A program made the translations under genes and the position numbers. DNA of 8,411 nucleotides, from positions 1 to 8,411 of the forward strand of contig JAEXTE010000453.1 in NCBI GenBank assembly GCA_023453655.1, written 5' to 3'. The notes below the pieces were generated by a model. It searched no databases. It saw nothing but the letters and a program-made list of their open reading frames with translations, and was not told the origin of the DNA. Below are positions 1-8,223 of the stretch, piece by piece (within the stretch, counting starts at the first letter, position 1; each line of letters starts with the position of its first letter). The stretch is from Pseudomonadota bacterium (GTDB lineage: Bacteria; Pseudomonadota; Gammaproteobacteria; Xanthomonadales; Xanthomonadaceae).

Positions 1-747
1 GCCGGTCGCCTGGCCGCCGCCACCGGCGCCCCGATCGACGACGTACGTGCGGCCATGGCGATGATCCTGGCCCTGCGTCCGCACCCGGTGCAGGCGCCCG
101 CGGCCGACGTGCATGAGCACATCGTCCCGGACGTGGTGGTCCGGCACGCCGGCGGCGCCTGGCGCGTGGCCCTCAACCGCCGCGGCGCGCCGCAGCTGCG
201 CATCGCCGCGCACTGCGAACGCGCCCTGGCCGGCAGCCAGCACACCGCCCTGCGCGGCCTGCTGGAGGAAGCCCGCTGGCTGGTGCGCGGCGTGGCGATG
301 CGCAACGACACCCTGCTGCGCACCGCGCAGGTGCTGGTCGAGCGCCAGAGCGCGTTCCTGGCGCAGGGCCCGGAGGCGATCGTGCCGCTGACCCTGCGCG
401 AGGTGGCAGACGCCATCGGCGTGCACGAGTCCACCATCTCGCGCATCGTCAGCGGCAAGTACATCCAGCCCCCGCGCGGCACCTTCGAGCTCAAGCGCAT
501 GTTCGCCGTGCGCCTGGAAGGCGCCGAGATCGCCGGCACCGCGGTCAAGGCGATGGTCAAGCGCCTGATCGACGCCGAGCCGGCCCACGCGCCGCTGGCC
601 GACGACGTGATCGCCGGCCTGCTGGCCCGCCAGGGCGTGCGCATCGCGCGCCGCACCGTGGCCAAGTACCGCGACCAGCTGGCGATCGGGCCGGCGCGGG
701 CGCGCCAGCGCCTGGCCACGCGCCAGGCCCGACAGGAGTGTGTGTGA
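1..747 (+). CDS. rpoN2: RNA polymerase sigma-54 factor, C-terminal part (5' end outside window)
   Basis: This is the C-terminal part of a sigma-54 (RpoN) factor, which directs RNA polymerase to -24/-12 promoters and needs an AAA+ activator for open-complex formation. The frame is open from base 1, so the N-terminal activator-interacting region and the start codon are missing; the ATG at 55 lies inside the core-binding domain and is not the true start. Visible parts are the end of the core-binding domain (a ..LRPHPV.. segment at about nt 97-114 and VPDVVV near nt 127-144), a helix-turn-helix (VADAIGVHESTISRIVSGKY, about nt 403-462), the PPRGTFELK motif (about nt 472-498), and the RpoN box ARRTVAKYR at nt 646-672, which reads the -24 element. 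About 24 residues follow the RpoN box, ending in a basic, Arg-rich tail. The stop TGA shares one base with the next start (TGATG). Its position beside fleQ and flagellar genes points to the flagellar paralogue rpoN2 rather than a housekeeping rpoN; that paralogue assignment is inference, the family assignment is not. Confidence 0.95.
   Translation, partial: AGRLAAATGAPIDDVRAAMAMILALRPHPVQAPAADVHEHIVPDVVVRHAGGAWRVALNRRGAPQLRIAAHCERALAGSQHTALRGLLEEARWLVRGVAMRNDTLLRTAQVLVERQSAFLAQGPEAIVPLTLREVADAIGVHESTISRIVSGKYIQPPRGTFELKRMFAVRLEGAEIAGTAVKAMVKRLIDAEPAHAPLADDVIAGLLARQGVRIARRTVAKYRDQLAIGPARARQRLATRQARQECV
734..738 (+). promoter_or_regulatory. Ribosome binding site of the receiver gene
   Basis: AGGAG sits inside the last codons of the sigma-54 gene and ends 8 nt before the ATG at 747. 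It decides the start: the in-frame GTG at 738 and GTG at 744 would leave no usable spacing. Translation would restart at the TGATG junction, coupling the receiver to the sigma factor. Confidence 0.7.
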
Positions 748-1135
748 TGCGACAGATCTCGGTGCTGCTGGTCGACGACCATGCCGGCTTCATTTCCGCG
801 GCCATGCGCCACTTCCGCCGCCTGCCCTGGCTGACCGTGGCCGGCACCGCCGGCAACGGCGTCGAGGCCATCGCCCAGTGCGAGGTGCTGCGCCCGGACG
901 TGGTGCTGATGGACCTGGCCATGCCCGAGATGGGCGGGCTGCAGGCCACGCGCCTGATCAAGGCCCAGGACAACCCGCCCTACATCGTCATCGCCAGCCA
1001 CTTCGACGACGGCGAGCATCGCGAGCACGCGCTGCGCGCCGGCGCCGACGCCTTTGTCAGCAAGCTGGCCTACATCCACGAGGTGCTGCCGCTGCTGGAG
1101 GCCTTCGCGGGCGTGGACGGCACGGAGGCTTCGGC

Positions 1136-1139
<4 letters not shown>
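747..1139 (+). CDS. Single-domain response regulator (stand-alone receiver)
   Basis: This encodes a 130-residue protein that is only a CheY-like receiver domain, with no DNA-binding or enzymatic output. The phosphorylation site looks intact: acidic pocket D10-D11 (LLVDDH), phosphoacceptor D56 (VLMDLAMPEMGG), switch Ser84, aromatic switch residue F103 and the conserved Lys106 (FVSK). The residue after Lys106 is Leu rather than the CheY-type Pro, and the VLMDLAMPEMGGLQATR stretch resembles NarL/FixJ-family receivers, so it may descend from such a regulator that lost its helix-turn-helix. It overlaps rpoN2 by 1 nt and fleQ by 4 nt (ATGA), so it is very likely co-translated with both and works in flagellar control. 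The cognate kinase and the target are not in the window. From memory, an orphan flagellar response regulator called FsnR has been described in Stenotrophomonas; whether this gene is its orthologue is unverified. Family assignment is firm, role is inferred from context. Confidence 0.93.
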
Positions 1140-2599
<1,460 letters not shown>

Positions 2600-2607
2600 C
2601 GCGCGCG

Positions 2608-2623
2608 TGGCACGGGACTTGCC
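2608..2623 (+). promoter_or_regulatory. Sigma-54 (-24/-12) promoter of the fliE operon
   Basis: TGGCACGGGACTTGCC matches the RpoN consensus TGGCACG-N4-TTGC at every defined position. The GG (2609-2610) and GC (2621-2622) are separated by exactly 10 bp, the spacing sigma-54 requires. Counting from the GC places transcription start near 2634-2635, giving a leader of about 22 nt before the fliE ATG at 2657. The site lies in the 57-bp fleQ-fliE gap, directly behind genes for sigma-54 and its activator, so RpoN2 plus FleQ are the expected drivers of fliEFGHIJK. I could not identify a convincing FleQ-binding site near it. Confidence 0.9.
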
Positions 2624-2656
2624 TGAGCCTGCGCAGACCGACCGGCAGCCGACGCG

Positions 2657-3007
2657 ATGACCGACGCCATCTCCTCCATCCTTTCGCAGATCCGCGCGCA
2701 CGAGATGCGCGCCGGCGGCCTGCGGGGCGATGTCGCACCCTCCGACGCGATCGACGTCGGCGGCGCGGGCAAGGCGCAGCAGGTCCCGGGCTTCGCCGAG
2801 ACCCTGTCCAACACCCTGGACAAGGTCAGCGCCACCCAGGCCCGCGCGGCCGACCTGCAGCAGGCCTTCGAGCTGGGCGACCCGCGCGCCGACCTGGCCC
2901 GGGTGATGGTGGCCATGCAGCAGTCGCAGGTCGCCTTCCGGGCCACGGTGGAAGTGCGCAACCGGCTGGTCCAGGCCTACCAGGACGTGATGAACATGCC
3001 GATCTGA
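2657..3007 (+). CDS. fliE: Flagellar hook-basal body protein FliE
   Basis: FliE (116 residues here, typical for the family) is an exported rod-zone protein that joins the MS ring to the proximal rod and is needed early for flagellar type III export. Diagnostic features are the C-terminal helix with VAMQQSQVAFRATVEVRN followed by LVQAYQDVMNMPI (about residues 84-116), the most conserved part of the family. The N-terminal 40 residues are variable and polar, and no Sec signal peptide is present, as expected for export through the flagellar apparatus. It is the first gene behind the sigma-54 promoter. No good Shine-Dalgarno sequence precedes ATG 2657; the next in-frame ATG (codon 17) would remove the N-terminal export region, so 2657 is preferred. 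A 70-bp spacer separates it from fliF. Confidence 0.96.
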   Translation: MTDAISSILSQIRAHEMRAGGLRGDVAPSDAIDVGGAGKAQQVPGFAETLSNTLDKVSATQARAADLQQAFELGDPRADLARVMVAMQQSQVAFRATVEVRNRLVQAYQDVMNMPI

Positions 3008-3077
3008 CCGGCACCGCAACTCCCTGACCTGACCCGACCCGTTCCTTCCGTCCACCGCTCCACTCTCCGGCACCGAC
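3008..3077 (+). other. fliE-fliF spacer, pyrimidine-rich, no Shine-Dalgarno
   Basis: This 70-bp non-coding stretch is the longest gap in the window. It is dominated by C and T, has no AGGAGG-like element before the fliF start, and shows neither a terminator-like hairpin nor a sigma-54 promoter. A 9-bp direct repeat, CCGGCACCG, lies at both ends (3008-3016 and 3067-3075); the second copy abuts the fliF ATG. Its function, if any, is unknown. Confidence 0.55.
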
Positions 3078-4712
3078 ATGAGCGTGATCGCACTTCCCGA
3101 CGCCACCGCCAACCTGCGCGACATCGGCCGCATCCCGGCGGTCCGCCAGCTGGGCCTGCTGGCGATGCTGGCCGCGGCCATCGCGGTGGGGCTGTGGCTG
3201 TTCTTCTGGAGCCAGAAGCCGGACTTCGTGCCGGTGCAGGGCGGGCTGGATGCGAAGTCCACCGCCGAGGCCTCCGAGCTGCTGGGCGCCGCGCGCATCC
3301 CGTTCAAGCTCGATCCGGCCACCGGCGCGCTGGCGGTGCCGCTGGACCGGGTCGGCGAAGCGCGCATGGCGCTGGCCGCGGCCGGCCTGCCGGCGCCGCA
3401 GGGCAACGGCTTCGAGAGCATCCAGGGCGACCAGGGCTTCGGCACCAGCCAGTTCATCGAGAGCGCGCGCTACCAGCACGCCCAGGAGATCGAACTGGCC
3501 CGCACCATCGCCAACCTGCGCCCGGTGCGCGAGGCGCGCGTGCACCTGGCCCTGCCCAAGCCCAGCGCCTTCACCCGCCAGCGCGAGCCGGCCAGCGCCT
3601 CGGTGGTGCTGCAGCTGCGCGCCGGCAGCACCCTCGAGCAGGGCCAGGTCAACGCGATCGTTCACCTGGTCGCCTCCAGCATCCCCGGCCTGCCGGCCGA
3701 GAACGTCACCGTGGTCGACCAGACCGGCCGCATGCTGTCCAACGCCGATCCGCACAGCGAGGATGCGATCGGCGCCAAGCAGTTCGAGCAGCAGCGCCGC
3801 CAGGAAGCGGTGTACGTGCAGCGCATCGAGGAACTGCTCGAGCCGATGACCGGCCCGGGCCGGATCAGCGCCAAGGTCAGCGTGGACATGGACTTCGCCC
3901 AGACCGAGGAGGCCAGCGAGCGCTACGGCCCGCAGCCGGCGATCGTGCGCAGCGAACAGGTCTCCGAGTCGTCCACCAGCGGCGGCGCCATCGCCCAGGG
4001 CGTGCCCGGCAGCGCCAGCAACAGTCCCGACGCCACCGCCGCGGCCGCCGAACCGGCGCCGCCGGGCCCGGGCAGCCGCAGCGCGGTGCGCAACTACGAG
4101 ATCGACCGCACCCTGACCCATACCCGCCAGGCGCCCGGCCGCATCCGCCGCGTCACCGCCGCGGTGCTGGTCGACCACCTGGCCACGGCCGCGGCCGCCG
4201 GCAGCAACGCCGCGCCGCAGGGTCGCGCGCTCAGCGCCGAGGAACTGGCCCGCATCGAGACCCTGGTGCAACAGGCGATCGGCTTCGACGCCGCCCGCGG
4301 CGACGTGGTCTCGGTGGTCAACGCGCCGTTCGCGCGCGGCCTGGAGGAGACGCCGATCGAGGGCCCGCCGCTGTGGGAGCATCCGCGCGCCCGCGAGTTC
4401 GCGCGCCTGGTGTTCGGCGGACTGGCCGTGCTGCTGCTGATCTTCACCGTCCTGCGTCCGGCCACCCGCCAGCTGCTGGCGCCCAAGGCGGCGCCGGCCG
4501 CCGCCAACGCCACCCTGCTGCCGCCCGCCGAAGAGGACGAGGACGTGCCGGTGAGCCTGTCCGGCCAGCCGCAGGCGATGCCGCTGTCGGCCCCGGCCCC
4601 GGCCGCGTCGATGGAGCTCGACGACAAGCTCGAGATCGCGCGCACCGCGGTCAGCACCGACCCCAAGCGCGTCGCCCAGGTGGTCCGCGACATGGTGGCC
4701 TCCGATGGCTGA
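3078..4712 (+). CDS. fliF: Flagellar MS-ring protein FliF
   Basis: FliF (544 residues, close to the usual 550-570) is the inner-membrane protein that oligomerises into the MS ring, the base on which rotor and export gate assemble. The sequence shows a first membrane helix at about 25-44 (LGLLAMLAAAIAVGLWLFFW), then the periplasmic YscJ/FliF ring-building region at about 46-220 with FESIQGDQGFGTSQFIE and VHLALPKPSAFTRQ, a second ring-building region to about 365, and a second membrane helix at about 442-460. A low-complexity Ser/Ala/Pro insert at about 295-335 corresponds to the variable loop seen across the family. The cytoplasmic tail ends with an acidic-then-helical segment (about 513-544) matching the FliG-binding C-terminus. 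It overlaps fliG by 8 nt, consistent with coupled synthesis of the two directly interacting proteins. The start lacks a recognisable ribosome binding site but is supported by the position of the first membrane helix. Confidence 0.97.
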   Translation: MSVIALPDATANLRDIGRIPAVRQLGLLAMLAAAIAVGLWLFFWSQKPDFVPVQGGLDAKSTAEASELLGAARIPFKLDPATGALAVPLDRVGEARMALAAAGLPAPQGNGFESIQGDQGFGTSQFIESARYQHAQEIELARTIANLRPVREARVHLALPKPSAFTRQREPASASVVLQLRAGSTLEQGQVNAIVHLVASSIPGLPAENVTVVDQTGRMLSNADPHSEDAIGAKQFEQQRRQEAVYVQRIEELLEPMTGPGRISAKVSVDMDFAQTEEASERYGPQPAIVRSEQVSESSTSGGAIAQGVPGSASNSPDATAAAAEPAPPGPGSRSAVRNYEIDRTLTHTRQAPGRIRRVTAAVLVDHLATAAAAGSNAAPQGRALSAEELARIETLVQQAIGFDAARGDVVSVVNAPFARGLEETPIEGPPLWEHPRAREFARLVFGGLAVLLLIFTVLRPATRQLLAPKAAPAAANATLLPPAEEDEDVPVSLSGQPQAMPLSAPAPAASMELDDKLEIARTAVSTDPKRVAQVVRDMVASDG

Positions 4713-5712
4713 TCCCGTCGCCAACCTGACCGGCGTGCAGCGCGCGGCGATCGTCCTGCTTTCGCTGGGCGAGCAGCAGGCCGCCGAGGTGCTCAAGCAC
4801 ATGGGCGCGCGCGAGGTGCAGAAGCTCGGCGTGGCGATGACCACGCTCGGCGAGGTCGGCCGCGACGCGGTGGCGCGCGTGTTCGACGAATTCATCGAGG
4901 TGCTGGCCCGTCCCGGCGGCATCGGCAGCGGCGCCGACGACTACGTGCGCGCGGTGCTGACCCAGGCGCTGGGCGAGGAGCGCGCCAGCAGCCTGATCGA
5001 CCGGATCCTGGCCGGCCGCAACACCACCGGCCTGGACACGCTGAAGTGGATGGACCCGCGCGCGATCGCCGAGCTGGTGCGCAACGAGCATCCGCAGATC
5101 ATCGCCATCGTGATGGCGCACCTGGACGGCGACCAGGCCGCCGAGGTGCTCAAGTGCCTGCCCGAGCGCGCGCGCGTGGACGTGCTGCTGCGCCTGGCCA
5201 CGCTCGACGGCATCCCGCCGCATGCGCTCAACGAGCTCAACGACGTGATGGCGCGCCAGTTCGCCGGCAGCCAGAGCATCAAGTCCTCGTCGGTGGGCGG
5301 GGTCAAGGTGGCGGCCAACATCCTCAACTTCATGGACTCCGGGCAGGACGAGGCGCTGCTGGGCGCGATCGGCGAGGTCGACAGCGAGCTCGGCACCCGC
5401 ATCCGCGACCTGATGTTCGTGTTCGACAACCTCGCCGACCTCGACGACCGCGCGGTGCAGGCGGTGCTGCGCGAGATCTCCAGCGAGCAGCTGGCCCTGG
5501 CCCTGCGCGGCGCCGACGCCCGCGTGCGCGAGAAGATCACCGGCAACATGTCGCAGCGCGCGGCCGAGATCCTGCTCGAGGACATGGAGGCGCGCGGACC
5601 GGTGCGCCTGGCCGAGGTCGAGGCGGCGCAGAAGGACATCCTCGGCGTGGTCCGGCGCATGGCCGATAACGGCGACATCCAGATCGCGGCCAAGGCCGAG
5701 GTGCTGATTTGA
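4705..5712 (+). CDS. fliG: Flagellar motor switch protein FliG
   Basis: FliG (335 residues, normal length) forms the upper part of the C ring: its N-terminus binds FliF, the middle binds FliM and the C-terminal domain takes torque from the stator. Visible landmarks are the N-terminal domain ([26 protein letters not shown]), the EHPQ motif at 128-131 in the FliM-binding armadillo domain, the GGVK linker region at 198-201, and the MFVF motif at 237-240 just before the torque helix. The torque region keeps its charged residues (D247, D248, R249, R256, K277, R285, E292, D293), indicating a functional rotor surface. ATG 4705 lies inside the end of fliF, with a weak GGTGG 6 nt upstream, so translation probably depends on coupling to fliF. 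Its own stop overlaps or abuts the fliH start. Confidence 0.97.
   Translation: MADPVANLTGVQRAAIVLLSLGEQQAAEVLKHMGAREVQKLGVAMTTLGEVGRDAVARVFDEFIEVLARPGGIGSGADDYVRAVLTQALGEERASSLIDRILAGRNTTGLDTLKWMDPRAIAELVRNEHPQIIAIVMAHLDGDQAAEVLKCLPERARVDVLLRLATLDGIPPHALNELNDVMARQFAGSQSIKSSSVGGVKVAANILNFMDSGQDEALLGAIGEVDSELGTRIRDLMFVFDNLADLDDRAVQAVLREISSEQLALALRGADARVREKITGNMSQRAAEILLEDMEARGPVRLAEVEAAQKDILGVVRRMADNGDIQIAAKAEVLI
5698..5703 (+). promoter_or_regulatory. Possible ribosome binding site of fliH supporting a TTG start
   Basis: GAGGTG within the last fliG codons ends 5 nt before TTG 5709 but 14 nt before ATG 5718. The spacing favours the TTG, which would form a TTGA overlap with the fliG stop. This rests on one short match in GC-rich coding sequence. 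Confidence 0.4.
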
Positions 5713-6362
5713 GCGCCATGGCCGCGATGTCGGCCGACGATCCGCGCCTGGCGACGGGCGTGGTGCGCTGGCATGCGCCCGGCCTGGTGCTGGCCGCGCC
5801 CGAACCCGAACCCGAACCCGAGGCGGAGCACGAACCGCTGCCGGCCCTGCCCAGCGTCGAGGAACTGCAGGCGCTCGAGCGCGCCGCGCGCGAGGAAGGC
5901 TACGCCCGCGGCCACGCCGAGGGCCTGGCCGCGGGCCAGGCCGAAGTGCGGCGCATGGTGGCGCAGATCGAGGGCGTGCTCGACGGCTTCACCCGGCCGC
6001 TGGCGCGCCTGGACGGCGAGGTCGCCGATGCCCTGGCCGACCTGGCCGTGCGCATCGCCGGCAGCCTGCTCGGCCGCGCCTACCGGATCGATCCCACCCT
6101 GCTCGCCGACCTGGTGCGCGAGGCGCTGGAGGCCGTCGGCAGCGATACCCGCGAGCTGGAGCTGCGCCTGCACGGCGACGATTTCGGGGTACTGGCCCCG
6201 CACCTGGCCGGCCTGGACGGCGTGCGCCTGGGCATCGACGGCACGCTGGGCCGCGGCGAGCTGCGCCTGCACAGCGAGAGCGTGCGCATCGACGGCACCA
6301 TCGGCGCGCGCCTGCAGGCCGTGCTGGAAGCCACCCTGGCCTCGAGCGAGGGCGGCGCATGA
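5709..6362 (+). CDS. fliH: Flagellar export ATPase regulator FliH
   Basis: FliH forms a dimer that binds FliI, holds the ATPase in check and links it to the C ring and export gate. The protein is 217 residues from TTG 5709; ATG 5718 (214 aa) and ATG 5727 (211 aa) are alternatives, with the first favoured by spacing from GAGGTG at 5698-5703. An N-terminal VVRWHAP segment (residues 18-24) carries a conserved Trp of the kind FliH uses to dock at the C ring or FlhA. A Pro-Glu repeat (31-38) follows, then a GxxxG ladder at Gly64, 68, 72 and 76, the characteristic FliH dimer helix. The C-terminal half (about 95-210) matches the FliH/YscL domain that binds the FliI N-terminus. The gene sits between fliG and fliI and overlaps fliI by 4 nt (ATGA). 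The family is assigned mainly from the helix repeat, the C-terminal domain and context. Confidence 0.92.
   Translation: MSAMAAMSADDPRLATGVVRWHAPGLVLAAPEPEPEPEAEHEPLPALPSVEELQALERAAREEGYARGHAEGLAAGQAEVRRMVAQIEGVLDGFTRPLARLDGEVADALADLAVRIAGSLLGRAYRIDPTLLADLVREALEAVGSDTRELELRLHGDDFGVLAPHLAGLDGVRLGIDGTLGRGELRLHSESVRIDGTIGARLQAVLEATLASSEGGA
5799..5822 (+). repeat. In-frame hexanucleotide repeat encoding Pro-Glu
   Basis: Four units of CCCGAA (the last CCCGAG) run in frame and encode four Pro-Glu dipeptides in the N-terminal linker of FliH. Gain or loss of a unit would keep the frame and only change linker length. Confidence 0.85.
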
Positions 6363-7762
6363 GCAGCGTCGCCGCCGCCCACTGGCAGGAAGCGCGCAAC
6401 CTGCGCCTGGCCGCGCGCCTGCAGGCCGCCAATCCCAATCCGCCCTCGCTGGGCCTGGCGCGCGAGGGCGTGCTGCGCCGCGCGGTGGGCCTGACCCTGG
6501 AGGCGTCCGGCTGCAGTGCGCCGCTGGGCTCGCGCTGCAAGGTGGAAACCGCCGGCGGGCGCTGGGTCGATGCCGAAGTCGTCGGCTTCGCCGGCGACCG
6601 CACCTTCCTGATGCCCACCGCCGACCTCGAGGGCCTGCTGCCCAACGCGCGCGTGGTGCCCTCGCGCCGGCGCGGCGAGGTCGCGGTCGGCGAGGGCCTG
6701 CTGGGCCGCGTGATCGACAGCGACGGCGTGCCGCTGGACGGGCGCGGCCCGATCCGCGCCGAGCAGTGGGTCGGCCTGGCCGGCGCGGCGATCAATCCGC
6801 TGATGCGCGAACCCATCACCCGCTCGCTCGACGTCGGCGTGCGCGCGATCAACGCCCTGCTGCCGATCGGCCGCGGCCAGCGCGTGGGCCTGTTTGCCGG
6901 CTCGGGCGTGGGCAAGTCGACCCTGCTGGGGATGATGACCCGCTTCACCGCGGCCGACGTGATCGTGGTGGGGCTGATCGGCGAACGCGGCCGCGAAGTG
7001 CGCGATTTCGTCGAGAGCACCCTGGGCGAGGAAGGCCTGCGCCGCGCCGTCGTCGTCGCCACGCCGGCCGACCGGCCGCCGCTGGCGCGCCTGCACGGCG
7101 CGCTGCGCGCCACCGCCATCGCCGAGTACTACCGCGACCAGGGCCTGCACGTGCTGCTGCTGATGGACTCGCTGACCCGCTTCGCCCATGCGCAGCGCGA
7201 GATCGGCCTGTCGGTGGGCGAGCCGCCGACCACGCGCGGCTATCCGCCCAGCGTGTTCGCCAAGCTGCCGCAGCTGGTCGAACGCGCCGGCAACGGCGCC
7301 GACGGCCGCGGCTCGATCACCGCGTTCTACACCGTGCTCACCGAAGGCGACGACCAGCAGGAGCCGATCGCCGACGCCGCGCGCGCCATCCTCGACGGCC
7401 ACATCGTGCTCACCCGCCGCATCGCCGATGCCGGCCAGTACCCGGCGATCGACGTCGAGGTCTCGGTCAGTCGCGTCATGCAGGAGATCACCGACGCGCC
7501 CTGGCGCGAGCGGATCCGCAAGCTCAAGCGGCTGATGGCCGCGCATTCGGCGCAGCGCGACCTGATCGCGATCGGCGCCTACCAGCGCGGCAGCGATCCG
7601 GTGGTCGACGAGGCCGTGGCGCGCTGGCCGGCGATCCAGGCCTTCCTCGGCCAGGACGTGGCCGAGGCCGCGGATGTCGAATCCAGCCGCGCCGCGCTCG
7701 CCGCCCTGCTCGACGACGGCCCCGCCCGCGGCGCCGCCCAACCTGCTTCCCAGGAGTCCTGA
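6359..7762 (+). CDS. fliI: Flagellum-specific export ATPase FliI
   Basis: FliI (467 residues; family usually about 440-460) is the hexameric ATPase of the flagellar type III export apparatus, related to F1 beta. The sequence shows the N-terminal barrel domain (to about 110), Walker A AGSGVGKS (180-187), the [10 protein letters not shown] motif with catalytic Glu209, the Walker B region [12 protein letters not shown] with D270, and the T3SS-ATPase signature [18 protein letters not shown] (289-306). The C-terminal helical domain ends in an Ala-rich extension of about 30 residues that accounts for the slightly greater length. The start ATG 6359 overlaps the fliH stop (ATGA), and GAGGG (6348-6352) precedes it by 6 nt. 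The order fliH-fliI-fliJ places the ATPase between its inhibitor/anchor and its stalk subunit. Confidence 0.98.
   Translation: MSSVAAAHWQEARNLRLAARLQAANPNPPSLGLAREGVLRRAVGLTLEASGCSAPLGSRCKVETAGGRWVDAEVVGFAGDRTFLMPTADLEGLLPNARVVPSRRRGEVAVGEGLLGRVIDSDGVPLDGRGPIRAEQWVGLAGAAINPLMREPITRSLDVGVRAINALLPIGRGQRVGLFAGSGVGKSTLLGMMTRFTAADVIVVGLIGERGREVRDFVESTLGEEGLRRAVVVATPADRPPLARLHGALRATAIAEYYRDQGLHVLLLMDSLTRFAHAQREIGLSVGEPPTTRGYPPSVFAKLPQLVERAGNGADGRGSITAFYTVLTEGDDQQEPIADAARAILDGHIVLTRRIADAGQYPAIDVEVSVSRVMQEITDAPWRERIRKLKRLMAAHSAQRDLIAIGAYQRGSDPVVDEAVARWPAIQAFLGQDVAEAADVESSRAALAALLDDGPARGAAQPASQES
7752..7756 (+). promoter_or_regulatory. Ribosome binding site of fliJ
   Basis: AGGAG within the last fliI codons ends 11 nt before ATG 7768. 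It is the only good match near the start and supports that ATG, though the spacing is longer than ideal. Confidence 0.5.
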
Positions 7763-7767
7763 TCCAG

Positions 7768-8223
7768 ATGCGCTCGCAACGGCTCGATCCGCTGCTCAAG
7801 ATCATGCAGCAGCGCCAGGATGCGGTGGCGCGCGAGGTCGCCGACCGCGACCGCGTGCTCGGCGAACAGGAACAGCGCCTGGAGGCGCTGCGCCGGTACG
7901 CCGAGGAATACGCGGCGGCGCCGGCCGAGGCCTCGATCTCGCCGGCGCTGCTGGTCAACCGCCTGGCGTTCCGCGAGCGGCTCAACGCCGCGGTGGTGCA
8001 GCAGGCCGGCATCGTCGACCAGAGCCGGCAGCTCAGCGATGTCGAACGGGCGCGGCTGATGCTGGCCAGCCGCGAGACCAAGGTGCTCGAGCAGCTCGCC
8101 GACAGCTACCGCGCGCAGGAGAGCAAGGCCGCCGAACAGCGCGTGCAGCGCGAGATGGACGACCTCGGCGGCCGCCGCGCGCGCATGGCCGCGCTGGCCG
8201 CCAAGGACGGCCAGGGCGCATGA
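7768..8223 (+). CDS. fliJ: Flagellar export protein FliJ
   Basis: FliJ (151 residues, typical) is a coiled-coil protein that sits in the FliI ring like the gamma subunit of F1 and recycles export chaperones. Two long charged helices are evident: about residues 5-50 (SQRLDPLLKIMQQRQDAVA and onward) and about 68-145, separated by a short Ala/Pro/Ser turn, which is the FliJ antiparallel coiled coil. The near N-terminal RLDPLLKI pattern is common in FliJ. It starts 5 nt after the fliI stop; AGGAG at 7752-7756 lies 11 nt before the ATG, a little long but the best choice, since the reading frame continues upstream only as shadow. Sequence conservation in FliJ is low, so context carries part of the call. 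It overlaps the next gene by 4 nt (ATGA). Confidence 0.94.
   Translation: MRSQRLDPLLKIMQQRQDAVAREVADRDRVLGEQEQRLEALRRYAEEYAAAPAEASISPALLVNRLAFRERLNAAVVQQAGIVDQSRQLSDVERARLMLASRETKVLEQLADSYRAQESKAAEQRVQREMDDLGGRRARMAALAAKDGQGA

Noticed and set aside
740..1135. Possible N-terminal extension of FleQ through the receiver gene in another frame
   Set aside because: The translation is Arg/Gly/Ala-rich shadow; GGAGG plus ATG at 1136 and the match to FleQ starting there fix the true start.
2629..2636. CTGCGCAG palindrome across the predicted fliE transcription start
   Set aside because: An 8-bp palindrome is expected often in DNA of this composition and does not resemble a known FleQ site.
3008..3077. 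Terminator between fliE and fliF
   Set aside because: No stem-loop followed by a T run is present, and the genes belong to one functional set.
3960..4085. Ser/Ala/Pro low-complexity insert in FliF
   Set aside because: The FliF periplasmic loop is normally variable and disordered here; length stays within the family range.
2826..4922. Minus-strand open frame of 698 codons opposite fliE-fliF-fliG
   Set aside because: Same cause: a mirror frame of GC-biased codons with no domain pattern, spanning several real genes.
5773..7767. Plus-strand open frame running through fliH and fliI into fliJ
   Set aside because: Only the part from ATG 7768 is real (fliJ). Upstream it is an Arg/Ala/Pro-rich shadow of fliH and fliI, not a fusion.
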